The notes under the pieces: generated by a model
The model's input: only the letters and a program-made list of their open reading frames with translations
What the model was told of the DNA's origin: nothing
Database searches by the model: none
Program-made: the position numbers and the translations under genes
Assembly (NCBI GenBank): GCA_005881495.1
Contig: VBHI01000199.1
Location: forward strand, 1 to 64,000
DNA: 64,000 nucleotides
Source: Chloroflexota bacterium
GTDB taxonomy: Bacteria; Chloroflexota; Ktedonobacteria; Ktedonobacterales; Ktedonobacteraceae
Direction: 5' to 3'
In this document: positions 16,044 through 26,500 of the stretch, piece after piece
Layout: each line of letters opens with the position of its first letter
Numbering within the stretch: the stretch's first letter is position 1

Positions 16044-16918
16044 CATATCCCATCATCAGCGTCAAAAACCTATACCATACGTATCAATCAGGCCCACTAC
16101 AAAAAGCGGCGCTGGTGGATATCACTATGGAGATTGAACGTGGCAGCTGTTCCGCCATCATTGGCGTCACTGGCTCCGGCAAATCAACTCTGGTGCAGCA
16201 CTTCAATGGGCTGCTTCGTCCCACCTCTGGCGCGCTCGTAGTTGATGGTGTGAACGTAAAAGCGAAGGGCGGAGATCTAAAAACACTGCGGCAGCGCGTA
16301 GGGATACTTTTTCAATTTCCTGAGTCACAACTCTTCGGCCATACCGTTTATGCTGATGTCGCCTTCGGACCACGCAGGTTGAATTTGAGTAAAAGTGAGG
16401 TACGCACTCTTGTGTTACACGCTTTGGATGCCGTCGGTCTGCCTCCCCGCCAATTTGCACAACGCTCTCCCTTTGAACTGAGTGGAGGACAGAGGAGGCG
16501 TGTAGCTCTGGCCGGCATACTGGCAATGTCGCCTAAGATACTGATATTGGATGAACCCACTACCGGACTCGACGCGGATGGACGTGCCGAGTTTTACCAA
16601 TACATACTTCACGTTCAGCAGAAAGATGCCGTCACGGTTATCCTGGTCTCGCACGACATGAGCGAGGTAGCCCTGCTTGCCGATCAGCTCTTTGTTTTAC
16701 ACAACGGACACCTCGTTGCCCAGGGGTCACCGCGCGCTATCTTTACACAGGATACTATGTTACACGAGTGGGGTTTAATAGAACCTCCCTTGAGTGAGTT
16801 GCTCCTATTACTTCGTAAACAGGGCCTGGCTATTCCTGAGCGGGTATTTACCCTTGATGAAGCGTCCAGTGTACTGCAAGAATTACGAACAATCCAACAC
16901 GAGAGAAACAATGTTTAA
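16040..16918 (+). CDS. ecfA2: ECF transporter ATPase (second A subunit)
   Basis: Second ATPase of the same ECF complex, 292 residues. Walker A GVTGSGKST, Q-loop FQFPESQLF (the EcfA2 form), signature LSGGQRRRVALAGILAM, Walker [13 protein letters not shown] and switch region VSHDMSEVA are intact. The start is a TTG at 16040 overlapping the stop of ecfA1 (TTGA), with GGGAG just upstream. The 3' end overlaps ecfT by 8 bp. The paired ATPases with different Q-loops are standard for ECF transporters. Confidence 0.9.
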   Translation: MTYPIISVKNLYHTYQSGPLQKAALVDITMEIERGSCSAIIGVTGSGKSTLVQHFNGLLRPTSGALVVDGVNVKAKGGDLKTLRQRVGILFQFPESQLFGHTVYADVAFGPRRLNLSKSEVRTLVLHALDAVGLPPRQFAQRSPFELSGGQRRRVALAGILAMSPKILILDEPTTGLDADGRAEFYQYILHVQQKDAVTVILVSHDMSEVALLADQLFVLHNGHLVAQGSPRAIFTQDTMLHEWGLIEPPLSELLLLLRKQGLAIPERVFTLDEASSVLQELRTIQHERNNV

Positions 16919-17948
16919 GAATATTTCTTTAGGTATCTACTATCCTGGGAACAGCTTGCTCCATCGCTTGCAGGCCAGAACAAAGTTGCTTCTGCTTGCC
17001 TGGTTCACTGTCTACATCGTGATTGCCAATAACTTCATATGGCACTTTGCCCCATATATTGTCTTAATCATCTTTTCCTTTATAGGCATCGTCTCGTCTG
17101 GTATCTCTCTTCCTCATGTTTGGCGTCGCATGCGGCTCTTATTATTGCTTATGCTCCTTGGAGCGATCCCTACCCTCTTTTTTACCACTGAGGGTACTGT
17201 CAGACCAGTCTATACTCTTGGCCCTTTTCCTGTTTCGTTCGCTCAGCTACGCTGGGCAATCGTCATTTACGGCATGTTGCTCACCATCTACATAGCCCTC
17301 CTCTTTCTCCCTATTCCAGCATTGAAAAACATTTCACACCATCTCTGGCTCAACCGCATGAAGATCCCATTGATCGTTATTACGTTGGCCATCATTGTTC
17401 TTCTCTGGCTCACCCACAACATTTCACCGACCACTACATTTCTCGTTGGCCCCTTTGTGATCACCGATCTCGGTGTATGGTCATTTCTAAGTATATCTAC
17501 CGTATTTATTGTCCTTTATATATTTTCACTCCTCCTGATGATGACCACTTCTCCCATCGCGTTAGTCGAAGGTCTGACGATGTTACTCACTCCACTGCGC
17601 TTGTTGAAATTGCCGGTAGACGATTTTGCGTTGATGACCCTGATAGCGCTGCGCTTCATTCCAACGCTCATTGACGAGGTAGAGCAATTACTAAAGGCAC
17701 AGACCGCACGAGGAGCAGATTATGCTCATGGTACGATACGCGAGAGATCTCAAAGCCTGCTTGCCCTGCTCATACCACTGTTACACGGCGTATTGCGCCG
17801 TGCCTCGGACCTGGCAACAGCATTGGAGTCCCGTGGCTATGAGGTAGGCAGCCAGCAAACACGCTTGCATGAAAAACGCTTAGGTGCACTTGATTATAGC
17901 GTCGTAGCTGCTGTCACGATTATCACAATAGGGTCTTTTTTTGTGTAG
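16911..17948 (+). CDS. ecfT: ECF transporter transmembrane component
   Basis: EcfT couples the two ATPases to S components. It has 345 residues: N-terminal helices after SLLHRLQARTKLLLL, hydrophobic helices throughout, and the cytoplasmic coupling region with the two arginine-containing short motifs A-R-G-A (QTARGADYAHG) and the later ALESRGYE (consensus A-L-x-x-R-G). ATG 16911 overlaps the end of ecfA2; the longer frame from 16794 lies inside that gene. It ends the operon. Confidence 0.9.
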   Translation: MFKNISLGIYYPGNSLLHRLQARTKLLLLAWFTVYIVIANNFIWHFAPYIVLIIFSFIGIVSSGISLPHVWRRMRLLLLLMLLGAIPTLFFTTEGTVRPVYTLGPFPVSFAQLRWAIVIYGMLLTIYIALLFLPIPALKNISHHLWLNRMKIPLIVITLAIIVLLWLTHNISPTTTFLVGPFVITDLGVWSFLSISTVFIVLYIFSLLLMMTTSPIALVEGLTMLLTPLRLLKLPVDDFALMTLIALRFIPTLIDEVEQLLKAQTARGADYAHGTIRERSQSLLALLIPLLHGVLRRASDLATALESRGYEVGSQQTRLHEKRLGALDYSVVAAVTIITIGSFFV

Positions 17949-18002
17949 AAACTGTCCAACCTCTCATTTTTCACCGAAAATGTAACCAGTGGTGGTCATC
18001 TC

Positions 18003-18052
18003 CGTAGGGGCGGGGGCGGTGTGGTGTGGTGTGGGGACCCTTGGGTCGCCCG
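18003..18052. repeat. GTAGGGGC-type repeat between convergent genes
   Basis: GTAGGGGCGGGGGCGG, a short GTGTG tract, then GGGGACCCTTGGGTCGCCC. It resembles the GTAGGGGC intergenic palindromes near 11.8 and 36.6 kb. It lies in the 137-bp gap where ecfT and mutS2 converge and might act as a terminator-like structure. Confidence 0.5.
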
Positions 18053-18085
18053 TGGTGAGCTATACAGTCCTCTCACACCGATGAA

Positions 18086-20545
18086 CTAGATATTTAACTT
18101 AACCACAGTCACACCATCACCGCCCTCTTGTGGAGAAGCAGACGTATAGGACTTGACGAGAGGGTGATGGGCCAGTCGCTCACGTACAGCAGCTCTCAGT
18201 GCGCCAGTACCTTTGCCATGGACAACGCGCACAGAAGACATTCCCGCCATAGCCGCGTCATTGAGATAGGTTTCCAGTTCCTCCAGAGCGTCATCAACTC
18301 GCCAGCCACGCATATCAAGCTGCATAGCAATTTCTGGACGATCTTCGTAGCGGGGCACTACAACCGATGGCGGCGTTCGTTCTTCAGCGGCAGCCTGGCG
18401 TTTACTTAGACGCTCCAGGTTATCAACGTTGACGCGGAATCTCAAGGAACCCATCTGTACATCTGCTTCGCTGCGATCAGCCGAAAGACCTAACAGTTCG
18501 GCATTTTGTCCGAAACTCAGTACACGAACCGTATCGCCAATTTTTAATGGTTCCTGTGTGGACTCGTACGTTGCTCCTGCCTCAGCAGCAACTTTCTTGC
18601 TGGGTCTTCGTGGTTCTGGAATACGAGCGACTTTATCTTCGAGCTGTAGTACCTTTTGTTGAGCCTCTCCCAGCCGTTCACGAGTCATATTCACGCGGCT
18701 CACGTCAACTTTGACTTTTGCCAGTGCTGCCCTTACCTTGTCCAGTTCGCGTTCAGCCTGCGCACGGGCCTCATTAATAATTTTCACTCGCTGCTCTTCC
18801 AGTTTATGTCGTTCCTCCTCAAGCTGTTTGCGTTGATATTCAGCTTCAACACGCTCCATGTTGAGATGGAAACGTTCATCTTCGACCGCTTTGCGCTCAG
18901 ATTGCAAGCCCTCGAGCAGGTTCTCCATGCGCACGCCTGCGCTTCCCAGAAACTCACGAGAGCGTTCGATGATACGCTCATCGAGTCCCAGGCGACTGGC
19001 AATCGCCAGCGCATTACTTCTTCCTGGCAAACCAATGCTCAATCGATAGGTAGGTGAGAGCGTCTCTATGTCGAATTCGACCGATGCATTGACCACTCCA
19101 GGCTGCTCGTGAGCAAACGCCTTGAGCTCTGAATAATGAGTGGTAGCTATCGTCGTTACATGCCGCTCTAGCAGAAAGGTAAGTATGGCCCTTGCCAGGG
19201 CTGAACCCTCACTTGGATCGGTGCCAGCCCCTAGCTCGTCGAGCAACACCAATACCCGCGGCTGCTGATTTGCATGTTGACCAACTAATGTTTCGGACAA
19301 CTTGCCACGAATATCCGGCGTTCCCTCACCTTTGGCGGCCTCGATGCGGCGCAAAATCTCAATTATGCGGCTCAGGTGAGATGAAAAGGTGCTCAAGCTC
19401 TGCTCAATACTCTGTTCATCGCCAATGTCGGCGAATACATCCTCAAAAACCGCAACTTCTGAAAATTCTTCCGCAGGTATGTGCAAACCAGCCTGTGCCA
19501 TCAGTGACAAGAGACCCACCGTTTTTAAAGCCACAGTTTTACCACCTGTGTTCGGCCCGGTAATCACCACTATAAAAAACTCGCCGCCCAGGTGAAAGTT
19601 GATTGGCACCACTTTACCAGTCAACAATGGGTGCCGGGCGTTACGTAGATCGATACGCCCTTCATCGTTCAAATGCGGCTCAATGCAGCGGGTCATACGT
19701 CCATAGCGAGCTTTGGCTAAATGCAGATCAAACTCTGCCAGTATTTCAACCGCAGCTTTGAGAGCATCTGCTTCATATCCAATTTCTAGAGAAAGTGCAC
19801 GCAGAATGCGTTCAATCTCCTGGCGTTCCTCTATCTGCAGTTGCCGCAGCTTGTTATTGAGTTCCACTACAACCATTGGCTCGATGAACACCGTCGCGCC
19901 GCTGGAAGATTGATCGTGAACAATACCACGCACCTGGCTACGATTCTCCGCCTTGACTGGAACCACATACCGGTCATTGCGAATTGTGATGATATGCTCT
20001 TGTAGCGCGTTGCCAAATTCGTTCACCAGGCTGCGTAATCGATCCTGCAAACGCTGGTTAGCACCACGGATATCGAAACGCAATTTACGTAGGGTGGGGC
20101 TGGCAGTATCCAGCACCTCGCCCTCTTCACTGATGGTCTCTTCGATACGCCGCACAATATGTGGTCGCCGAGGTATACCTGCTCCAAGGTTGTGAAACAA
20201 AGGAAACGCTTCAGCATCCAACTTTTCCAGAAGCCGTCCCACGTAGATGGCGCTCCGCGCGGTAGCGAGCACTTCGAGCATATCGCCTGGGCTGAGCACC
20301 CCCTCTCGAGCCGCGTGAGCTAACGAAGCTCGGATATCGTGTGCACTCCCAACACCTGCATCAGGGTGCAGGTCAATCAATTGAGACCCTTCAGTGGTAT
20401 AGGCCAAACGGCGCCGCGCCTCTTCCAGATTTGGTGTCGGCTGTAGCTCCATCACCAGTTCTTTGCTGGCAGAAAAAGCAGCCTCTTTGGCCACTTTCGC
20501 CATTATTTTGGGATACTCCAACGTGAGTATACTTTTCTCGTGCAT
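18086..20545 (-). CDS. mutS2: endonuclease MutS2
   Basis: MutS2 restrains homologous recombination or rescues collided ribosomes, depending on the species studied. It has 819 residues from the ATG at 20545 (MHEKSILTLEYPKIM, the usual MutS2 beginning); the 17 codons before it are non-family. The ATPase part has Walker A GPNTGGKTV, LDELGAGTDPSEGSALA and THYSELKAF. A charged coiled coil follows and the C-terminal Smr nuclease-like domain has LDMRGWRVDDAL and VVHGKGTGALR. Its leader contains several CACCTGATAC repeats. Confidence 0.95.
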   Translation of the reverse strand: MHEKSILTLEYPKIMAKVAKEAAFSASKELVMELQPTPNLEEARRRLAYTTEGSQLIDLHPDAGVGSAHDIRASLAHAAREGVLSPGDMLEVLATARSAIYVGRLLEKLDAEAFPLFHNLGAGIPRRPHIVRRIEETISEEGEVLDTASPTLRKLRFDIRGANQRLQDRLRSLVNEFGNALQEHIITIRNDRYVVPVKAENRSQVRGIVHDQSSSGATVFIEPMVVVELNNKLRQLQIEERQEIERILRALSLEIGYEADALKAAVEILAEFDLHLAKARYGRMTRCIEPHLNDEGRIDLRNARHPLLTGKVVPINFHLGGEFFIVVITGPNTGGKTVALKTVGLLSLMAQAGLHIPAEEFSEVAVFEDVFADIGDEQSIEQSLSTFSSHLSRIIEILRRIEAAKGEGTPDIRGKLSETLVGQHANQQPRVLVLLDELGAGTDPSEGSALARAILTFLLERHVTTIATTHYSELKAFAHEQPGVVNASVEFDIETLSPTYRLSIGLPGRSNALAIASRLGLDERIIERSREFLGSAGVRMENLLEGLQSERKAVEDERFHLNMERVEAEYQRKQLEEERHKLEEQRVKIINEARAQAERELDKVRAALAKVKVDVSRVNMTRERLGEAQQKVLQLEDKVARIPEPRRPSKKVAAEAGATYESTQEPLKIGDTVRVLSFGQNAELLGLSADRSEADVQMGSLRFRVNVDNLERLSKRQAAAEERTPPSVVVPRYEDRPEIAMQLDMRGWRVDDALEELETYLNDAAMAGMSSVRVVHGKGTGALRAAVRERLAHHPLVKSYTSASPQEGGDGVTVVKLNI

Positions 20546-20670
20546 GATAGTATAAATGAATCCTTTTAATGAATGTGTGATAACAACAGGCGGCACACCT
20601 ATACCAGACCTTCAGGCGTCTTCTCAAAAAAATGCACTTGTAAGATACCACATTTAGCAACACAGTGAAA

Positions 20671-20767
20671 CACCTGATACTCTGAAACAGTTGAAACAGT
20701 GAGCCACATCGACTCAAACTTGTGTGATACACCTGATACACCTGATACTCTTGGAACAGTGAAATAT
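20671..20767. repeat. CACCTGATAC short repeats upstream of mutS2
   Basis: CACCTGATAC occurs at 20671-20680, 20730-20739 and 20739-20748, mixed with GGAACAGTG and GAAACAGT. The cluster lies 125-220 bp upstream of the mutS2 start, in the gap to the divergent small gene. It could be a regulatory array or simple sequence drift. Confidence 0.4.
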
Positions 20768-20849
20768 TGGAACTTCATGTGCCCTGTCGCGTATACTTAC
20801 TGTGTGCGGCTCTGAACACAACAGTAAATTGAAGCTGGAGCAATAAAAT

Positions 20850-21284
20850 ATGATTCTCCACCTGGGAGAGCGCGTCTACTGGGGCGCTCCTGAAGTCATT
20901 TACCTGGAAGGTACCATTAGCAAGCTAGATGAGGCGACTCAAACCGTTGTAGTACACATCGATCGCGCCACACCTCATTCGGCCCACTTGATCGGTTCGG
21001 AAGTACCTTTCGCCGCAGACGGGCTGTCTCCGCTCAAAGGTGAAAGCCCTCCTGGAATTACAAGCGTACGCAGCGCACAACGCCCACCAGCACTTCAGAT
21101 GGATGACGATGAGAAAATTCGCCGTGCTGCCGCAGCAGCCGTACACCAAAAATATGGCCATACGCTTCCATCGACACAAGAGAGCACAATGATTGAACAG
21201 ATAGCTGAAACGCTGAATAACGATCCAAACCTGAGAGAACGCATTATCGCTTCGATGAACGAAATAGTAAACCGCGAATTTTAA
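20850..21284 (+). CDS. hypothetical protein, 144 residues
   Basis: A soluble protein I do not recognise. The first ~60 residues are beta-rich (ILHLGERVYWGAPEVIYLEG, then TVVVHID), the middle is a Pro/Gly linker, and the last 60 residues are helical and charged (MDDDEKIRRAAAAAVHQKYG and the closing NLRERIIASMNEIVNREF). A GGAG stands 12 bases before the ATG. It is transcribed divergently from mutS2 and is followed 120 bp later by a zinc-ribbon membrane protein. Confidence 0.6.
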   Translation: MILHLGERVYWGAPEVIYLEGTISKLDEATQTVVVHIDRATPHSAHLIGSEVPFAADGLSPLKGESPPGITSVRSAQRPPALQMDDDEKIRRAAAAAVHQKYGHTLPSTQESTMIEQIAETLNNDPNLRERIIASMNEIVNREF

Positions 21285-21403
21285 TGAGTGTCACCGCAAT
21301 CAGCGAAGTAAAATATAGACGTATATACAAAAGCAGCGTATAGTATCATATAGATGCCGAAACGCTGTGCAATCATCATAGAACGATAAAAAGGTGGGCG
21401 CCT

Positions 21404-22384
21404 ATGAATTGTCCAAAATGTAACAAGCAACTAGAAGCAAATTCGCGTTTCTGCCCAAATTGTGGTGAACCAATTTCTAGAACACCTGTCAATCAACCTA
21501 CAGCCAATCCCATTCCTCCTTACCAACCAGCGTTCATGGGGGAACGGGAGCCACCAACCCTACCACCAGATCGTCAGAAAAACGAGCCGCTTACATTACG
21601 ACCAGGTTACCAACAAGGTCCTCAAAATCAAAATCAAGGAGCAGCACAATACTGGCCTCAACCGCTATCAGCACCTTCACAACCCCAACAATCACCTTAT
21701 GTTCAATCAGCTAACGTCGCAGCAGGCATGAAGGCGAATGCCAGTATCGGCGAAATGAGACCGCGCCGCCGTGTACGAGGTTGCCTGCTAGGATCTCTCA
21801 TTGCCCTCGTTGTACTGGTTGTACTTTTTGGGGGAGGCTGGTTCCTCTTCTTACGTCCTTACCTGAATAACATGGTTTCGAACAAACTTGATACCGTTTT
21901 AACTGATTCGGTCAACAAAATACCGCCAGCGGTCGCAATAGCTCCTGCCGGGCGTGTCCCCTTATCAGAAAATGCATTAAACAACCTGCTTGTTCTCGGA
22001 TCTTCATCTTCTCCCGATAACGTCGTGAATAATCCACAGATACACATCACATCAGAAGCAATCAGCCTGCAATTTCAAGTTTTTGGGTTTACGTGTACAG
22101 TTAGCGGTGTACCGAAAGTAGTTCAAGGACAGCTAGTTGTTACCAATGTGACAGTTGACGGCATCGCAGGGCTTATTTTCACTCCAGACGAAATTACAAC
22201 GCTCGTCAATAGGCATCTTGCTGAAGCACAGGCAAAGATACAACATTCTATCACGTCCGTTGAGCTTGGCAATCAGGAATTGATTCTGGTACTAGGTGCG
22301 CCGGGTAGCAGCCCCATTCCTGTGGGTAGCCCTACTCCCGGGGGTATACCTCTTCCGGTAGGTAGCCCGCCAACTATTCCTTAA
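21404..22384 (+). CDS. zinc-ribbon membrane-anchored protein
   Basis: 326 residues. An N-terminal zinc ribbon, CPKCNKQLEANSRFCPNCG, is followed by a long Pro/Gln-rich linker to about residue 120. A single membrane helix at about 126-146 comes after an Arg-rich stop (RPRRRVRGCL). The extracytoplasmic domain (about 150-300) has alternating strands and resembles LmeA/DUF2993-like lipid-binding domains only loosely. It ends with a Pro/Gly tail (GSPTPGGIPLPVGSPP). The zinc ribbon should be cytoplasmic and the C-terminal domain outside. Function unknown. Its last 11 bases overlap the end of the convergent signal peptidase gene. Confidence 0.65.
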   Translation: MNCPKCNKQLEANSRFCPNCGEPISRTPVNQPTANPIPPYQPAFMGEREPPTLPPDRQKNEPLTLRPGYQQGPQNQNQGAAQYWPQPLSAPSQPQQSPYVQSANVAAGMKANASIGEMRPRRRVRGCLLGSLIALVVLVVLFGGGWFLFLRPYLNNMVSNKLDTVLTDSVNKIPPAVAIAPAGRVPLSENALNNLLVLGSSSSPDNVVNNPQIHITSEAISLQFQVFGFTCTVSGVPKVVQGQLVVTNVTVDGIAGLIFTPDEITTLVNRHLAEAQAKIQHSITSVELGNQELILVLGAPGSSPIPVGSPTPGGIPLPVGSPPTIP

Positions 22385-23090
22385 TCTTACCTGCGAACGT
22401 ACGTCCTCGCAAGCACGCGATGAAAAGACCTGGGAAAAGAAGCAGCAGCATACCATCCACATCGACGGTGCTTCCATTCTGCTGAAAACCAGGAACAACA
22501 CCTGTCTGATGTATTTTGTCGTAAACGGAGGAGACGTTCGGCAGCAGTCCATTGTTACCTTCTCCCAGAGGCCAATAGACAAGGGCAGCACGCCCAATAA
22601 TATCGCTACGAGGCAATAAGCCCCAATCCCGCGAATCGGAACTTCCTTCTCGGTTGTCGCCCAGCACAAAATATTCATTTGGGGGAATAACCATATTCGA
22701 GACGGTTTTATAGGCATAAACATTACCTTGACGATGAGGGTCAACATAGGTTTCGTTCAAAGTTACACCATCCACAATAACAGAGGTATCGTGGATAGTA
22801 AGTGTATCACCAGGGATGGCAATGATGCGCTTGATATAATCTTGATCTGGATGTGGCGGGGCAACAAACACTACGACATCTCCACGAGCAGGTGCATGAA
22901 AGAGATAGGTCCATTTATCTACCAGGATAAGTTCCTTATCGTGCAGGCTGGGTTCCATACTCATACCCTCGATATTGAAATTTTGTACGGCCAGGCGAAT
23001 GACCAGAAACATCAGTAGAGTAAGGACGACCGTCTCTATTACCTCCCGCACTAAGCGATAGCGCTTCTCAAAATCAAGTTCTAAGTTCAT
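22374..23090 (-). CDS. lepB: signal peptidase I
   Basis: Membrane serine protease that removes signal peptides. 238 residues: N-terminal membrane helix at about 18-36, catalytic serine in GMSMEPSL (about residue 44), catalytic lysine in DYIKRIIAIPGD, then VLGDNREGSSDSRDWG. The tail after YDKIHQ carries a second hydrophobic stretch (MLLLLFPGLFIACL), which ordinary single-helix enzymes lack. AGGAG precedes the ATG. The 473-bp gap upstream contains the uvrA promoter and hairpin and no gene. Confidence 0.93.
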   Translation of the reverse strand: MNLELDFEKRYRLVREVIETVVLTLLMFLVIRLAVQNFNIEGMSMEPSLHDKELILVDKWTYLFHAPARGDVVVFVAPPHPDQDYIKRIIAIPGDTLTIHDTSVIVDGVTLNETYVDPHRQGNVYAYKTVSNMVIPPNEYFVLGDNREGSSDSRDWGLLPRSDIIGRAALVYWPLGEGNNGLLPNVSSVYDKIHQTGVVPGFQQNGSTVDVDGMLLLLFPGLFIACLRGRTFAGKIKE

Positions 23091-23424
23091 GCCAACTCCT
23101 GTGTATAGCTTTTCACCGATCCTATGAATGAATAGGAGCTAGAGGGCAGCTCCAGCGAGGAACATAATCTTTACATTCCTCATACCTACGAATAGCTCTG
23201 TATTAACGCTAATTGTTTGCAATGTACCGTTTGAATCTACCAGATACAGCATAGAGAAGCAAGGCATAGTATAGGATATACCTTCTTTTGTCGTACAGGA
23301 TAGCCCATCAGCGAGTTGAGTACATAGGAAATAAAGGCTATCATGCTAATTGTTTAAACGTTCTGGTAAGCAAAGACACAAAGCGGGATGACCATTGGAA
23401 TAATTGACCCGCTTTGGTGATCCC

Positions 23425-23453
23425 TTGACATCGTATTGTATGATGGATTTATA
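23425..23453 (+). promoter_or_regulatory. putative uvrA promoter
   Basis: TTGACA at 23425-23430, 17 bases, then TTTATA at 23448-23453. The transcript would begin near 23460, just before the 21-bp inverted repeat that fills most of the uvrA leader. Confidence 0.55.
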
Positions 23454-23470
23454 TCGAACGTTTGTATCAA

Positions 23471-23542
23471 CAAATATGTAGCTCACAGGTTATACTAACA
23501 AGTTTCGTCTGAATTTCTAACAACCTGTGAGCTACATATTTG
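23471..23542 (+). promoter_or_regulatory. perfect 21-bp inverted repeat in the uvrA leader
   Basis: 23471-23491 (CAAATATGTAGCTCACAGGT + T) is exactly complementary to 23522-23542, with a 30-base spacer. It lies between the predicted transcription start and the uvrA ATG at 23564. As RNA it would form a strong stem; as DNA it could be a repressor site. It does not fit a terminator because no T run follows. Confidence 0.75.
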
Positions 23543-23563
23543 TGGGATGGATGATTCTACTGT

Positions 23564-26500
23564 ATGCCTCAAGATAAAATCATTATTCGCGGTGCCCGCG
23601 AACATAATCTGAAAAACATTGATGTTACTATACCCCGTGACAGGCTTGTTGTCATCACAGGGCTTTCCGGTTCAGGCAAAAGTAGCCTTGCTTTTGATAC
23701 TATCTTTGCTGAAGGACAGCGACGGTACATAGAATCGTTGTCTGCCTACGCCCGACAGTTTCTGGATAAAATGGAAAAACCCGATGTCGATCATATCGAT
23801 GGTCTCTCGCCAGCTATATCCATAGACCAGAAGGGGTCGACGCATAACCCTCGCTCTACGGTGGGAACAGTCACTGAAATTTACGATTACTTGCGCCTGC
23901 TCTATGCTCGCATCGGTCATCCACACTGTCCCAATTGTGGCCGAGAGGTAAGCCAGCAGACCGTTCAGCAGATCGTCGACGCGGTGCTCAACCTACCCGA
24001 AGGCTCTCGCATCATGTTACTCGCGCCACTCGTGCAGGGGCGCAAAGGTGAGTACAAGAATATCTTTGAGGAAATGCGCCGCGCGGGCTATGTGCGTGTA
24101 CGCGTCGATGGCAAGATCCACGATCTGAGTGACGAAATCGATCTCGATAAACAGAAGAAACACACCATAGAGGCAGTTGTTGATCGCCTGGTTATCCGCA
24201 AAGAACGAGCAAGAGACGAGGCCGGTACCCGGCTACCTCGTTTGGGCAGCTTACATTCTATAGAGAACGAGGAAAATCACTTTTCACAACCTGGTCACCC
24301 CGCTCCGAAAAAGGTCGCAGAGCGACCTGCACTCTATGATATCAATGCTGAACAACTTAAAGAGCAGAACATCGATGACAAACTACCATTAGAGAGAGAA
24401 ACCCCTCAAGAAGAATCCGGTGATCTCGCATTGCGACAGCGGCTTTCAGATTCTTTGGAGACAACATTAAAGCTGGGAAGTGGCGTGGTTCTAGTTTCGA
24501 TTATTGACGGCGAAGAAATACTTTTCTCGGAGAAAGCTGCTTGTGTCTACTGTGGCATTAGTTTGCCAGAAATCGCTCCTCGCACCTTTAGCTTTAATAG
24601 TCCACATGGCGCATGCCCTACCTGCACAGGTCTTGGTACTCAACAAGAGATTGACATGGAGCGTATTGTGACCCACCCCGATTTGAGCCTGCGGCAAGGG
24701 GCCATAACCCCTTGGAGCAAAGTAGTCAATGGCAGCCAATGGCACGCCTCAATCCTGGAAGCGTTGGCGCAACAATATGACTTCAGCCTCGATACGCCGT
24801 GGCGCGAGCTGACCGAAGGTCAACAACAGAAGGTGCTCTACGGCGCGCCTGAACCACTGACTATTCGCTATACCCCTCAACATGGGCATACACGAAAGTA
24901 CTCAATCAATTTTGAGGGAGTTATCCCCAACCTGGATCGGCGTTACAAGCAGACTGAGAGCGAAGGTGTACGGGAAGAGATCGAGAATTACATGTCGGCA
25001 CGTATTTGTCCCGACTGCCATGGCGCACGTCTCAAACCAGAAACACTGGCCGTCACAGTAGCTGGTCGCAACATTGTGCAGGTTACAAATCTCTCGATAG
25101 TGCTGGCGCAACGCTTCTTCAAAGAATTAGAGGCTGAAGGGGCACCAATTCGCCCAACGACGAGCAACGGCGAGGGTACGATACAGCCCGCTCCTATTGG
25201 GAATGTACAGGACAAAAAGAAGCATAGTAACGGGAATCCTGTCAAAAGTGATCCGTATGCCAGGATCAATCCTCATGAACCACTCGTCTTGGCTACATTG
25301 ACAGAACGGGAACAATTTATTGCACGACAGGTGCTCAAAGAGATCCGTGCTCGTCTCCAATTTTTGGTCGATGTTGGCCTGGAATATCTGACCTTAGATC
25401 GGGCCGCGGCCAGTCTCTCTGGAGGCGAAGCACAACGCATCCGTCTCGCAACACAAATTGGTTCTGGCTTGATGGGTGTGCTCTACATTCTTGATGAGCC
25501 AAGTATTGGGCTTCATCAACGCGATAATGAACGTTTGATTAGAACCCTGATACGCTTACGCAATCTGGGGAATACATTGCTGGTTGTCGAGCACGACCAG
25601 GATACTATGCGGGCCGCCGACTATATCATTGATATTGGCCCTGGAGCAGGTGAACATGGCGGCAAGGTCGTGGCAGAAGGCACCTATGATGACATTGTAG
25701 CTAACACAAACTCTTTGACGGGTGATTACCTGTCCAGGCGTCGTCGTATAAAGCTACCCGAACAACGCAAAGAAGGCAATGGTCATTTTCTGACCATTCG
25801 GGGTGCGCGCGAGAATAACTTGAAAAATATCACAGTTGATATTCCGCTAGGAGAATTCGTCGTTATCACTGGTGTCTCCGGTTCGGGCAAAAGTACCTTG
25901 ATCACAGATATTCTATATCGGAAGCTAGCCCATACCTTTTTCCGTGCTCACGACAAACCAGGTGCGCATGATGCTATCGAAGGCCTGGAGCACCTGGATA
26001 AAGTCATCGATATCGACCAATCACCCATAGGCCGAACGCCTCGCTCTAATCCCGCAACGTATACGAACGCATTTACTGGAATACGCGATTTATTCGCTCA
26101 GGTGCCGGAATCGAAAATGCGGGGTTACCTGGCCGGTCGCTTCTCCTTCAATGTGAAAGGCGGACGATGTGAAGCCTGTAAGGGTGAAGGTATCGTCAAG
26201 ATTGAGATGAACTTCTTGCCGGATGTGTATGTCCCCTGCGATGTTTGCAAGGGTAAACGCTATAATCGTGAGGCTCTTGAAATACATTACAAAGGAAAGA
26301 ATATTGCTGATGTGCTGAACATGACAGTAGAGGAAGCAATGACCTTCTTTGCCAATGTGCCTTCAATTTATAACAAAATGAAGACGCTCAATGATGTAGG
26401 ATTGGGCTATATGCGCCTCGGTCAGCCAGCCACCACCCTTTCGGGAGGAGAGGCACAGCGTGTCAAACTGGCAACGGAACTCTCACGGCGAGGCACAGGC

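Noticed and set aside
23440..23480. LexA box upstream of uvrA (CGAACGTTTG)
   Set aside because: The half sites have no 4-base spacer as in CGAAC-N4-GTTCG, so it is not a good match.
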